Positions 34,805 to 43,744 of a DNA stretch of 64,000 nucleotides are shown piece after piece. Position 1 is the first letter of the stretch. Every line of letters begins with the position of its first letter. Below the pieces are notes generated by a model. It was not told the origin of the DNA and searched no databases. It worked only from the letters and a program-made list of their open reading frames with translations. This DNA is from Phreatobacter aquaticus (GTDB lineage Bacteria > Pseudomonadota > Alphaproteobacteria > Rhizobiales > Phreatobacteraceae). The position numbers were made by a program, and so were the translations under genes. The DNA lies in the NCBI RefSeq assembly GCF_005160265.1, contig NZ_CP039865.1, positions 2,194,828 through 2,258,827 of the forward strand. Direction: 5' to 3'.

Positions 34805-35863
34805 TCAGTTGGTCGCGCCGGTCCAGACGGGCTGGCCCTGCGGGTTGCGCACATTGGCCCAGGCGGCCTTGACGCGCGTGACGACAGCATCCGGCAGCGG
34901 GATGTAGTGCAGCTTCTCGGCGATGTCGTCGCCCGGCTTCGACAGGGCCCAGGCGAAGAAGTCCAGAGCTGCCTTGGCCCGGCCGGCGTCACGCGGATCG
35001 CGCGGGATCAGGATGTAGGTCGAGCTGACGATCGGCCATGTCTGAGCGCCGGGACGGTTGAGCATGGTCGCGGCGAGATCGGTCGAGTTGTCCCAGTCGG
35101 CGGCGGCGGCAGCAGCCTGGAAGGACGCGGTCGACGGCGGGACGAACTGGCCGGCAACGTTCTGGAGCTGCGTCGTGACCATGGCGTTTTCGGCCGCGAA
35201 GGCATATTCGACATAACCGATCGCGCCCTTGGTGTTGCGCACGGCACCGGCGACGCCGTCATTGCCACGGGCACCAGCGCCAGCCTTCCACTGCACGGAC
35301 GTGGCAGCGGAGACATCGGTCTTCCACTTGGCGCTCACTTCCGAGAGATAGCTGGTGAACACGAAGGTCGTGCCCGATCCGTCGGAGCGGTAGATCGGCT
35401 GCACGGCGAGCGCCGGCAGGTTGACGCCCGGGTTGAGGGCGACGATGCGCGGGTCGTTCCAGGTCTTGATGACGCCCATATAGATGTCGGCGACGATCTC
35501 GCCGGTGAGCTTCAGCTGGTTCTTGTTCACGCCGTCGAGATTGACCACCATGACGATGGCGCCGATCACTGCCGGGAACTGCACCAGGCGCTGCTGGGTG
35601 AGACGAGCTGCCGGCACGGGGGCGTCGGAAGCACCGAAGTCGACGGTGCGGTTCTGGATCTGGGTGATGCCAGCGCCCGAGCCGATCGGCTGGTAGTTCA
35701 GCGTGTTGTTGGTGGCGGCCTTGTAGGCCGACGCCCAAGCAGCATAGACCGGCGCCGGGAAGGTCGCGCCAGCACCGGTGAACTCAACGCTCTGCGCTGC
35801 GGCCGGTTGGGCGAACAGCGTCGCTGCGATCAGCGCCGCCGCAGTCGTGATGCGGGAAAACAT
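34805..35863 (-). CDS. pstS: Phosphate-binding protein PstS
   Basis: This 352-residue periplasmic protein has a signal peptide (MFSRITTAAALIAATLFAQP, cleaved near AAA-QS) and the PstS signature VEFTGAGATFPAPVYAAW, ASDAPVPAA and YRSDGSGTTFVFTSYLS. It binds phosphate for PstCAB. First gene of the operon; a Pho box lies 62-79 bp upstream. Confidence 0.97.
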   Translation of the reverse strand: MFSRITTAAALIAATLFAQPAAAQSVEFTGAGATFPAPVYAAWASAYKAATNNTLNYQPIGSGAGITQIQNRTVDFGASDAPVPAARLTQQRLVQFPAVIGAIVMVVNLDGVNKNQLKLTGEIVADIYMGVIKTWNDPRIVALNPGVNLPALAVQPIYRSDGSGTTFVFTSYLSEVSAKWKTDVSAATSVQWKAGAGARGNDGVAGAVRNTKGAIGYVEYAFAAENAMVTTQLQNVAGQFVPPSTASFQAAAAAADWDNSTDLAATMLNRPGAQTWPIVSSTYILIPRDPRDAGRAKAALDFFAWALSKPGDDIAEKLHYIPLPDAVVTRVKAAWANVRNPQGQPVWTGATN

Positions 35864-35924
35864 GTGAATACCTCACGGGAAGTGGAGGAGTGAAAGTCTG
35901 CAAGGAAACCTCTGGCGACTCTTG

Positions 35925-35942
35925 ATGACAGGTGTGTGACAC
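35925..35942 (-). promoter_or_regulatory. Pho box of the pst operon
   Basis: Read on the minus strand: GTGTCAC-ACAC-CTGTCAT, two 7-mers with the 11-bp period of PhoB sites (consensus CTGTCAT). It is 62-79 bp before pstS. It sits inside a 9-bp inverted repeat CTTGATGAC (35921-35929) / GTCATCAAG (35945-35953). Confidence 0.75.
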
Positions 35943-36093
35943 GCGTCATCAAGCGCGCTCAGGGCCGGCAGCCCTCCGCTTTCGCATCGGTGGCCCCAAC
36001 AAATCCGGGTGGCCATGAGGCGATCCGCCTTTTATGGATCACAGATACCCCGCAGACCGAGAACGCGGGTCCCTCGCAATTCGGAGCCTCGCC

Positions 36094-37257
36094 ATGGGTG
36101 TCATCGACACAATCAAGACCTTCGAAAACGACCTCATTGCCTGGCGCCATGATCTGCATGCCCATCCGGAAATCGGGTTCGAGGAAGTGCGCACCTCCGA
36201 GTTCGTCGCCCGTTCGCTCGAAGCGTGGGGTTACGAGGTTCATCGCAATGTCGGCAAGACCGGGGTCGTCGGCCGGCTGAAGGTCGGCACGTCCGCGCGT
36301 TCCATCGGCCTGCGCGCCGACATGGATGCCTTGCCGATGGACGAGACCACGCAGCTGTCCTACCGCTCGACCATTCCAGGGCGGATGCATGCCTGCGGCC
36401 ATGACGGCCACACGACCAGCTTGCTTGGCGCCGCGCGCTATCTCGCCGAGACGCGCCGGTTCGATGGCACGGTCAACCTCATCTTCCAGCCGGCCGAAGA
36501 GGGCGTGGGCGGGGCGCGCGCGATGCTCGCCGATGGCCTGTTCGAGCGCTTTCCCTGCGACAGCGTGTTTGGCTATCACAACGCGCCGAAGATGCCGCTC
36601 GGTCGCTTCGGCATCCGTCCCGGCCTGATGATGGCTGGTGGTGGCTTCTTCGACATCAAGATCGAGGGCAGGGGATCGCACGGAGCCCATCCCGAGAACG
36701 GCGTCGACCCCGTCCTGGTGGCCTGCCACATCGTCACGGCCCTCCAGTCGATTGCTTCGCGCAATGTGGGTGCCATTGATGGTGCGGTCATCAGCTGTAC
36801 CCGCATTGAGGGCGGCGATGCCTACAACGTCATCCCGAACGAGGCCCATATCCGCGGGACCGCGCGCTGGTTCAAGCCGGGCATCCTTGAGACGATCGAA
36901 ACGAACATGAAGCGGATCGCCACCGGCATTGCCACCGGCTTCGGAGCTCGCGCCGAAGTGGACTTCCGCGTCATCTTCGCGCCGCTTTTCAACGATCCCG
37001 CCGAGGCTGAGTTCCTCGCCGATGTCGCAGCCTCCATCGGCGGCGAAGAGAATGTCGATCGCAACCGCGACTTCATCACCGGCTCGGAAGACTTCTCCTT
37101 CATGCTGGAGAAGGTACCGGGCGCCTACATCAATATCGGCAACGGCGATTCCGCGCCGGTCCACAATCCGGCCTACGACTTCAACGACAAGGTGCTGCCG
37201 GTCGCTGCCGCCGTCTACGCGACACTGGTCGAGCGCAAGCTCGCTCCCGGCGCCTGA
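36094..37257 (+). CDS. M20-family amidohydrolase (hippurate hydrolase-like)
   Basis: This 387-residue metallohydrolase has the M20D motifs: WRHDLHAHPEIGFEE, GLRADMDALPM, HACGHDGHTT (metal His/Asp), FQPAEEGVGGARAM (catalytic Glu pair) and SEDFSFMLEKVPGAYINIG. It likely removes an acyl group from an amino acid (hippurate, N-acyl amino acid or IAA-conjugate type). ATG 36094 has ggag upstream; the frame continues to 36034. Enoyl-CoA hydratase follows after 9 bp, probably in one transcript. Confidence 0.92.
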   Translation: MGVIDTIKTFENDLIAWRHDLHAHPEIGFEEVRTSEFVARSLEAWGYEVHRNVGKTGVVGRLKVGTSARSIGLRADMDALPMDETTQLSYRSTIPGRMHACGHDGHTTSLLGAARYLAETRRFDGTVNLIFQPAEEGVGGARAMLADGLFERFPCDSVFGYHNAPKMPLGRFGIRPGLMMAGGGFFDIKIEGRGSHGAHPENGVDPVLVACHIVTALQSIASRNVGAIDGAVISCTRIEGGDAYNVIPNEAHIRGTARWFKPGILETIETNMKRIATGIATGFGARAEVDFRVIFAPLFNDPAEAEFLADVAASIGGEENVDRNRDFITGSEDFSFMLEKVPGAYINIGNGDSAPVHNPAYDFNDKVLPVAAAVYATLVERKLAPGA

Positions 37258-37266
37258 GGGCAGACC

Positions 37267-38067
37267 ATGATGGCCGCGACGGAATTCGAGACCCTCAGCC
37301 TGTCGCGGCCGCACGACCATGTGCTGGTCGTGACGATGAACCGGCCCGAGGCGATGAACGCCCTCAACACCCAGATGGGGCGCGACCTCGTCCAGTGCTT
37401 CGAGGATATTGCGCTCAACCCAGGGGACGTCCGCGCCATCGTGCTGACCGGTGCTGGCGAGCGGGCCTTCTGCGCCGGCGGCGACCTCAAGGAGCGCCGG
37501 GGCATGACTGACGAGCAGTGGACGCGCCAGCACGTCATCTTCGAGCGCATGGCGCGCGCTCTGATCGATTGCCCGGTCCCGGTCATCGCCGCGGTCAACG
37601 GGGCTGCCTATGGCGGCGGCTGTGAGATCGCCTGCTGTTGCGACTTCATCTATGCCGCTGAAACTGCGCGCTTCGCTCTCACCGAAGTGACGCTTGGCAT
37701 CATGCCCGGCGCCGGCGGCACACAGAACCTGTCGCGTGCGGTTGGCGAGCGGCGTGCCAAGGAACTGATCCTCACCGGCAAGCCGTTCTCCGCGCAGGAG
37801 GGCGAGACCTGGGGGCTGGTCAACGCGGTGGCCTCGCCGGCCGAACTCATGGTGGCAGCTCTGGCGACTGCGCAACGCATTGCCGGCAACGCGCCGATCT
37901 CGGTCAGGCAGGCCAAGCAATCGATCCATCGCGGTCTGCAGATGTCGCTGGCCGATGGCCTGGCCTTCGAGATCGAAGCCTATAACCGCATGGTCTCGAC
38001 CGAGGATCGCCACGAGGGCGTGCTGGCCTTCAACGAAAAGCGGCCGCCGCGCTTCAAGGGGCGCTGA
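37267..38067 (+). CDS. Enoyl-CoA hydratase/isomerase family protein
   Basis: This 266-residue crotonase has the oxyanion-hole regions AFCAGGDLKERR and VNGAAYGGGCEIACCCD, and LTEVTLGIMPGAGGTQNL with the catalytic Glu neighbourhood. It hydrates or isomerises an enoyl-CoA. Its pairing with the M20 hydrolase suggests breakdown of the acid released by that enzyme; the exact substrate is unknown. It is convergent with the LacI regulator. Confidence 0.9.
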   Translation: MMAATEFETLSLSRPHDHVLVVTMNRPEAMNALNTQMGRDLVQCFEDIALNPGDVRAIVLTGAGERAFCAGGDLKERRGMTDEQWTRQHVIFERMARALIDCPVPVIAAVNGAAYGGGCEIACCCDFIYAAETARFALTEVTLGIMPGAGGTQNLSRAVGERRAKELILTGKPFSAQEGETWGLVNAVASPAELMVAALATAQRIAGNAPISVRQAKQSIHRGLQMSLADGLAFEIEAYNRMVSTEDRHEGVLAFNEKRPPRFKGR

Positions 38068-38070
38068 AGC

Positions 38071-39120
38071 TCACTTCGCCCGAGGCTGTGCGGTCGATCG
38101 GCGGATGACCAGGGTCGGTTCCAGCATGACGCGGCGTATGGCCCCTGCGGGATCGGACATGCGGGCGAGCAGCAGCTTGGCCGCTTCCCGGCCCATTTCG
38201 CGGGGGCCGATCCGCACCGTGGTCAAGGGTGGCTCCACCATGTCGACCAGCGGCATGTCGTTGTGTCCCACGACAGAGACGTCTCCCGGACAGGTGAGCC
38301 CCCGCGCCGCCAGTGCGCGATAGGCGCCGAGCGCCAGCAGGTCGTTTGCCGCAGCAATAGCAGTGATGCCGGGATAGGCCGCGAGGAGCGCTGCCGCAGC
38401 GCGTTCGCCTTCGTCGCGTTCATAGGCATTGGCTTCGACAATCGCCCCGGTCGGGACAGCAAGCTGATGGGCCGCCATGACCTTCTCGAAACCCTGGCGC
38501 CGGAGATGACCGGTCGACAGCGAAGACGGGCCGGCGATGTGGCCGATCTTGCGATGGCCGAGCGCGGCGAGATGGTTCACTGCCAGCGCCATGCCGGCCA
38601 TGTCGTCGGAAACCACAGAGGCCGTGCGTCCCGCATCGTCGGCCCGGTTGACCAGCACGACCTTGAGGCCCGCTGCGAGACAATGCTGCAGCACCTCGTC
38701 ATTGCGGCCGACGGTTGCCAGGATGAGGCCGTCCACCCGGCGTGCTGCCAGTTCGTCGACGAGGCGCAGTCGTTGGTCCCGGCCCGCCCCGGCATCGGCG
38801 ACGATGGTGGAATAGCCTTCCTCCCCCAGAACCTCCGCGATCCCCGATATGATCGGTGAGAACACAGGATTGGTGATGTCGGGGACGAGCACGCCGACCA
38901 ATGTCGAGCGCCGCGTGCGCAGGCTCGCGGCCACCGGGTCCGGTCGATAGCCGAGCTTGTCCGCTGCCGCGATGATCCGCTCGGCCACGTCATCGGCGAC
39001 GAGGTGGCGCTTGGAGGCGTCCAGCGCACGCGAGACCGTCGAGGGATGGACACCGACTTGTTCGGCGATCCACCTGAGATTGATGCGGGAGCGTGGTTCG
39101 CTCGCCGAGCCGGTCATCAT
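38071..39120 (-). CDS. LacI-family transcriptional regulator
   Basis: This 349-residue regulator has an N-terminal helix-turn-helix (IAEQVGVHPSTVSRALD) with hinge and a periplasmic-binding-protein-like effector domain (GVLVPDITNPVFSPII, VSVVGHNDMPLVDMVEPPLT). It may control the convergent M20/crotonase genes or itself; a perfect inverted repeat lies 19-37 bp upstream. Confidence 0.92.
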   Translation of the reverse strand: MMTGSASEPRSRINLRWIAEQVGVHPSTVSRALDASKRHLVADDVAERIIAAADKLGYRPDPVAASLRTRRSTLVGVLVPDITNPVFSPIISGIAEVLGEEGYSTIVADAGAGRDQRLRLVDELAARRVDGLILATVGRNDEVLQHCLAAGLKVVLVNRADDAGRTASVVSDDMAGMALAVNHLAALGHRKIGHIAGPSSLSTGHLRRQGFEKVMAAHQLAVPTGAIVEANAYERDEGERAAAALLAAYPGITAIAAANDLLALGAYRALAARGLTCPGDVSVVGHNDMPLVDMVEPPLTTVRIGPREMGREAAKLLLARMSDPAGAIRRVMLEPTLVIRRSTAQPRAK

Positions 39121-39138
39121 GCCTCACAGATCGGTACC

Positions 39139-39157
39139 GCCGGATTCAATATCCGGC
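39139..39157. promoter_or_regulatory. Candidate LacI operator (inverted repeat)
   Basis: GCCGGAT (39139-39145) and ATCCGGC (39151-39157) are perfect 7-bp arms around a 5-bp spacer, just before the regulator's ATG. LacI-type proteins often repress themselves from such sites. It could instead be the 3' hairpin of the secreted protein gene, whose stop is at 39220. Confidence 0.4.
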
Positions 39158-39219
39158 AAAGGAAGGACGACCGTGCCACGCCCGAAGGCGCTAGCGCAAT
39201 CATTGGGACCACGGCTCAC

Positions 39220-39792
39220 TCAGCCGCCGAAGCGCTCGATGGCGGCGATATCCAAGGCTTCCAGGAAGCTGCGCTTTTCGGTCTCCGTGCCCGAACCCTC
39301 GATCATGATCAGCGCCTTGCCGACAATCATCTGGATATTGCCGTCGCGTCCGAGCAGCGCCGTCTTTCCCTTGACCCGGAACACCCGGCCCATGGCGCCG
39401 AGCAACTGGGCGTTTGAGAACATCGGTGCGAGTTGCAGGAACAGGGGCGAATTGGCCAGAAGCTGCACTGTTATGTCACGGCCACCCATGGAATATCGCC
39501 GCTTCGCGATCACACCTCCGCCAAACATGGCGGCCGTGCTGGCATCCGTTTCCGCTTCTCCCGCCTGCCATCCGTTCGGAGCAGGCGGCAGGTACTGGGC
39601 AAGTCCGCTGGCGTTGCGCTGTGCGATCAGCTGCGAGGCAACATCGAGTGCCGATTTTGCGGCATTGAGGTCGTTGGCCTGGTAGGCGCGGCGAGCCTCG
39701 TCGATGGCATCACTGATGTCGTCCGCGAAGGCCGGAGCAACGGCAAGCGCGCAGACCAGGGCGAGGGATGCAAGCACACGCGACACAGTCAT
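39220..39792 (-). CDS. Secreted hypothetical protein (190 residues)
   Basis: It has a signal peptide (MTVSRVLASLALVCALAVAP cleaved near AFA-DD), a helical N-terminal region rich in Ala, then a beta-rich C-terminal half (RYSMGGRDITVQLLANSP, GKTALLGRDGNIQMIVGKAL). The layout is that of a periplasmic protein. I do not assign a function. It is followed by no operon partner and lies 99 bp upstream-to-downstream of the LacI gene. Confidence 0.75.
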   Translation of the reverse strand: MTVSRVLASLALVCALAVAPAFADDISDAIDEARRAYQANDLNAAKSALDVASQLIAQRNASGLAQYLPPAPNGWQAGEAETDASTAAMFGGGVIAKRRYSMGGRDITVQLLANSPLFLQLAPMFSNAQLLGAMGRVFRVKGKTALLGRDGNIQMIVGKALIMIEGSGTETEKRSFLEALDIAAIERFGG

Positions 39793-39984
39793 GAATTCCA
39801 GCCTCCGCGGTTCGCCCGGTCATGCGGGCTGCAAAGACGCGGCAGCGGATGCCACGTCGCTAGCGCCTATATCTGCAAGGCGCCGATTTGGCACCCCCTG
39901 GCGCCACCTGAATCGCCGTTTCCGATCCGTGGCGCGCGAGCCTTCGTATCGAAGAGACAATTGCAATCGAATGGACATCAAGCC

Positions 39985-40749
39985 ATGAGCGATCTCGTCG
40001 AACGTCGGGCCTGGATTACCGGGGCAGGCAAGGGCATAGGGCGCGACGTTGCCTTGCTGCTGGCGCGGCAGGGCTGGGTGGTTGCCGTAAGTTCCCGGAC
40101 CGACGCCGACCTGACCGTGCTAGCTGCCGAGGCGGCAGCCTTCGGCGGGCGCATCGTTGGTTTCCGACTTGATGTCACCGACGAAAGCGCCGTCGCCGCG
40201 GTGGTCGCGCAGATCGAGGCCCAGATCGGCCCCCTGGACCTGGCGCTGCTGAACGCCGGCACGCATATCCCGGTGACGGCAGAGACCTTCGAGGTCTCTG
40301 CCTTCCGCAAGCTGGTCGAGACCAATCTGATGGGCGCAGTGCACGGGCTTGCGGCGCTTCTGCCACGCTTCATGGAGCGTGGCAGCGGCCAGATCGCTGT
40401 CGTTGCTTCGGTGGCTGGCTTCCGGGGCTTGCCGACATCGGCGGCCTATGGCGCGACCAAGGCCGCGCTGATCAACATGTGCGAGGCGCTGAAGCCCGAA
40501 CTCGACGAAGCCGGAGTCGATCTCCGGCTGATCTGCCCAGGCTTTGTCGAGACGCCGCTGACAGCGAAGAACACGTTCCCGATGCCGTTCCTGATCCCGG
40601 CCGAACGCGCCGCGCGCGAGATCGTCGATGGTCTGGCCGGCCGCAAGTTCCGCATCGTCTTTCCCAAGCGCATGGCCTTCGCCATGGCGATCCTGGAGGC
40701 GCTGCCGAACTGGTTGCTGTTCAAGCTCACGCGCCGCATGGTGCGGTGA
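39985..40749 (+). CDS. Short-chain dehydrogenase/reductase
   Basis: This 254-residue NAD(P)H-dependent enzyme has the cofactor motif TGAGKGIGRDVA near residue 10, NAG at NAGTHIP, catalytic Ser in VASVAGFRG and YxxxK in YGATKAAL. The substrate is unknown; a lipid or fatty aldehyde is possible given the neighbouring stress/lipid genes. ATG 39985 has a weak ribosome binding site. It converges on the DUF1365 gene. Confidence 0.88.
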   Translation: MSDLVERRAWITGAGKGIGRDVALLLARQGWVVAVSSRTDADLTVLAAEAAAFGGRIVGFRLDVTDESAVAAVVAQIEAQIGPLDLALLNAGTHIPVTAETFEVSAFRKLVETNLMGAVHGLAALLPRFMERGSGQIAVVASVAGFRGLPTSAAYGATKAALINMCEALKPELDEAGVDLRLICPGFVETPLTAKNTFPMPFLIPAERAAREIVDGLAGRKFRIVFPKRMAFAMAILEALPNWLLFKLTRRMVR

Positions 40750-40760
40750 GCTCAGGCGCC

Positions 40761-41546
40761 TCAGCGTCGGTCCGCGACCGTCACCACGGTCTCGCCAATG
40801 GGTGCGGCAGCCTTGCCATGGGCGAAGACCGGAATGCCCTTCCACCAGAGCTTCAGAGCTTCCCAATGGATTCCGGCGACCACCTTCAGCGTCATCAGAG
40901 GGTAGGCCAGCAGCATGCGCAGAAGCCGGCCATCGCTGATTGGTACGCGGCGGCCCGCGAAAGTCGCTGTTAGAAAAAGCCCGTCGGCATCGTCCTCGGC
41001 GATCGACACCAGGACCTTGTCGCCAGGCGGGCCGATCCGGAAGCGATAGCGGCAATCCATGGCGACGAAGGGCGAGACGAAGAAGTCCTTCGCGCATTCT
41101 TGCTCAACGACGGGGCCGTCGCCTGAACGTGTCGGGATCACATAGGTGTGGCGCTCGCCATGGGTATTGGCGACCTCGTAAAGGATCGCAACCAGCTGGC
41201 CGTTGCGGTCGTGACAGAAGAAGACCGTCAGCGGGTTGAACACGAAGCCCAGAATGCGCGGGTAGCAGAGCAAACGGATCGCGCCGCCATCCGGCTCGAT
41301 GCCTGCGGCCAGCAGCTTCGTCTCCACCCAGGGGCGGAGCCGCCCCGAGCCGTCGCCATGGTCGCGGTCATGGAAGGAATAGAGCGCCCGTCGGTTGTGG
41401 CCGAACAGCCTGAGGGACCGATCCAGCTGGGGCAGTTCGTCGATATCGAACAAGGCCGAGAACACGCGATAGCCGAGCCGATGAGCTCTGGGCCTCAACC
41501 GCGCGTGGGTGACCATGCCGGCATAGAGGGCGGAGGTCCCACTCAT
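40761..41546 (-). CDS. DUF1365 family protein
   Basis: This 261-residue protein shows the family pattern LYAGMVTHARLRPRAHRLGY and the middle block IRLLCYPRILGFVFNPLTVF. Genes of this family sit beside a FAD amine-oxidase-like protein and an ECF sigma factor in many proteobacteria and belong to the singlet-oxygen/organic peroxide response in Rhodobacter. Biochemistry unknown, though a role in membrane fatty acid change is suspected. It overlaps the FAD gene by 4 bp. Confidence 0.88.
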   Translation of the reverse strand: MSGTSALYAGMVTHARLRPRAHRLGYRVFSALFDIDELPQLDRSLRLFGHNRRALYSFHDRDHGDGSGRLRPWVETKLLAAGIEPDGGAIRLLCYPRILGFVFNPLTVFFCHDRNGQLVAILYEVANTHGERHTYVIPTRSGDGPVVEQECAKDFFVSPFVAMDCRYRFRIGPPGDKVLVSIAEDDADGLFLTATFAGRRVPISDGRLLRMLLAYPLMTLKVVAGIHWEALKLWWKGIPVFAHGKAAAPIGETVVTVADRR

Positions 41547-42937
41547 TCGGCGGCAACCAACAGGCGCTCCGGCCGCACCAGTCTGTCGGACTCGTTTGCG
41601 ACCGACCAGGGCCTGCGAACACCGCCCAGCTCTTCGGCGACCGCCAGGCCCGATTGCAGACCATCCTCATGGAAGCCATAGCCGAAATAGCTGCCGCAGA
41701 ACCACAGTCCGTCACGGCCCTGCAGAGACCAGAGGTCCTGCTGTGCATCGAGTGCAGCCTGATTGAACAGTGGATGGCTGTAATCAAATTCCTGCTTGAT
41801 GGATCCGGCCTTCGGCTCGCGCAGCGGATTGAGAGTGACGAACAGCTGCTGCCGCTTGTCCAGGCTCTGCAGCTTGTTCATCCAGTAGCTGACGCAAAGC
41901 GGCTGGTCACCGGGTCCACCCTTGCCACCGATATAGTTCCAGCTCGCCCACACCCGTCGACGCTTGGGCATGAGACCAGGATCATCGTGAAGCACGGTCC
42001 GGTTGCGGGTATAGGCAAATGCGCCGAGCAGCCGCTTCTGGTCCGCGTCCGGATCGGTGATCAGGGCAAGCGCTTCGTCCGCATGCGCGGCGACCACGAC
42101 ATCGTCGAAACGTTCGGCACCGCCGAGCACGTCCTCCACCACCACCCCACCGTCGGATCTCGTCAGGCTGCGTGCACCGGGCCGGATGGTCACCCGATCC
42201 CCGAAGGCCTGCCTGATCCGGGTGACATATTCCCGGCTGCCGCCATCGACCGTCTGCCAGATCTGCTGATCGCCGATATTGAGGAGACCGTGATTGGAAA
42301 AGAACCGCAGATAGGACCGCAGCGGGTAAGCGCGGATTTCCTTGGCCGAGGTCGACCAGATGGCGGCGCACATGGGCAGGACATGGTCATCGACCAACCC
42401 CTTGGAATAGCCTTCCCGATCCAGATAATCGCCGAGCGTGATGTCGGCGATATCAGGACTTTCGACCATCGTGCGGGCCCGGCCATAGAAGCGCAGCATG
42501 TCGCGCAGCATGAACCAGAACCGTGGCCGCACGAGGTTGCCGCGCTGGCCGATAAGGCTGTTCAGATCGGAACTGGCATATTCGAACCGGCCGTCATCGA
42601 CCGAGGCCGCAAACGACATGCTGGCGGGTTTGGTCGGGACGCCAAGATGTTCGAACAGCTTGGTCAGGTTGGGATAGTTCGGCGCGTTGTAGCAGATGAA
42701 GCCGGTATCGACGGCAACCGGCACATGCGGGCCGTCGACATCGACCGTGTGTGCATGACCGCCAAGCCGCGGTTCCTTCTCGAACAGCGTCACGCGATGC
42801 CGGGTGGACAGGAGCCAGGCCGCCGACAGGCCGGAAATGCCAGCGCCGATGACCGCAATGTTGCGCGGAGCCGACGCATTCAAGTCGGCAGGGCGTCCAA
42901 ATGCGGGCATGATGATCTCGTTGCGATGTGATGTCAT
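41543..42937 (-). CDS. FAD-dependent amine-oxidase-like protein (NAD/FAD-binding)
   Basis: The N-terminus contains the FAD motif IAVIGAGISGLSAAWLL and FEKEPRLGGHAHTVDV; the whole chain resembles the NAD/FAD-binding proteins next to DUF1365 genes, which in Rhodobacter are linked to unsaturated and furan fatty acid chemistry. The frame goes on to 43048; I take ATG 42937 (MTSHRNEII), while ATG 42910 is also possible because ribosome binding sites are weak. It is divergent from the ECF sigma gene with about 210 bp between, the likely shared control region. Confidence 0.83.
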   Translation of the reverse strand: MTSHRNEIIMPAFGRPADLNASAPRNIAVIGAGISGLSAAWLLSTRHRVTLFEKEPRLGGHAHTVDVDGPHVPVAVDTGFICYNAPNYPNLTKLFEHLGVPTKPASMSFAASVDDGRFEYASSDLNSLIGQRGNLVRPRFWFMLRDMLRFYGRARTMVESPDIADITLGDYLDREGYSKGLVDDHVLPMCAAIWSTSAKEIRAYPLRSYLRFFSNHGLLNIGDQQIWQTVDGGSREYVTRIRQAFGDRVTIRPGARSLTRSDGGVVVEDVLGGAERFDDVVVAAHADEALALITDPDADQKRLLGAFAYTRNRTVLHDDPGLMPKRRRVWASWNYIGGKGGPGDQPLCVSYWMNKLQSLDKRQQLFVTLNPLREPKAGSIKQEFDYSHPLFNQAALDAQQDLWSLQGRDGLWFCGSYFGYGFHEDGLQSGLAVAEELGGVRRPWSVANESDRLVRPERLLVAAE

Positions 42938-43147
42938 TGGCTGGGTTACGTGGGCCATAGACGCTTGGATGCGCCGCGAGGCGGAATCTTTTTGCATCGG
43001 ATTGAAATCCGCGGCCGATGGCCCCGCGTAGACCGGGCCATGAACCAAGCAGTTTCGCAGTCGTTGTTCCCATGGCAGAGTGCTCTGCCCGTTCGTCGCG
43101 CGTCAGGGCGCGTCTGGCGTCCGGCCGAGGGCGATCGCATCAAGCGC

Positions 43148-43744
43148 GTGGATAGCATTGTGGAACGGCAGGACTCGCGAGAGGTCATTGCGCGGCGCAT
43201 GGAAGATTGCATCGCTGCGATCGCCGCATCGCAGGACCGGGCAGCATTCGAGGTCCTGTTCCGTCATTTTGCACCACGCCTGCAGGCCTATCTCCGTAAG
43301 CTTGGCGCCAATCCCGCCGCTGCCGAGGAATTGATGCAGGAGGCGATGGTCCTGGTCTGGCGCAAGGCCGCCCAGTTCGACCGGAGCAAGTCCTCTGCTT
43401 CCACCTGGATCTTCACGATCGTCCGCAATCTGCGTATCGACGCGTTCAGGCGCGCGAGCCGCCCGGAAGTCGACATGAGTGATCCTGCCTTGATGCCGGA
43501 TCCTGACCCGGACGCCGACATGGCGATCGTCAGCCGCCAGTCTGCCGAGCGCCTGCATGAAGCGCTCGCCGGGCTCAATGACAACGAGCGCGCGATCCTG
43601 CGCCTCGCCTATTTTGACGACCGGTCCCAAAGCGATATCGCGGCGGATCTCGGCATCCCCCTTGGGACAGTGAAATCGCGCGTTCGCCTGGCTTTCGCCA
43701 AGCTGCGTGCCGCTCTTTCCGACACGATTGGAGACCGCCCGTGA
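43148..43744 (+). CDS. ECF RNA polymerase sigma factor, RpoE/ChrR type
   Basis: The core has sigma region 2 (AAFEVLFRHFAPRLQAYL, WRKAAQFDRSKSSASTWIFT) and region 4 (LNDNERAILRLAYFDDRS, GIPLGTVKSRVRLAFAKLR). It matches the ECF group paired with ChrR anti-sigma factors, which activate promoters under singlet-oxygen stress. The start is uncertain: GTG 43148 gives 198 residues, ATG 43199 gives 181, ATG 43040 gives 234; no strong ribosome binding site decides. Its stop overlaps the anti-sigma gene start by 4 bp. Confidence 0.88.
   Translation: MDSIVERQDSREVIARRMEDCIAAIAASQDRAAFEVLFRHFAPRLQAYLRKLGANPAAAEELMQEAMVLVWRKAAQFDRSKSSASTWIFTIVRNLRIDAFRRASRPEVDMSDPALMPDPDPDADMAIVSRQSAERLHEALAGLNDNERAILRLAYFDDRSQSDIAADLGIPLGTVKSRVRLAFAKLRAALSDTIGDRP

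Noticed and set aside
33707-35893. A 728-codon open frame on the plus strand opposite pstA, pstC and pstS
   Set aside because: The pst genes on the other strand are certain; the plus-strand product has no family features.
35959-38013. A 684-codon minus-strand frame opposite the M20 and crotonase genes
   Set aside because: Both plus-strand genes have full catalytic motifs; the minus frame is low-complexity shadow sequence.
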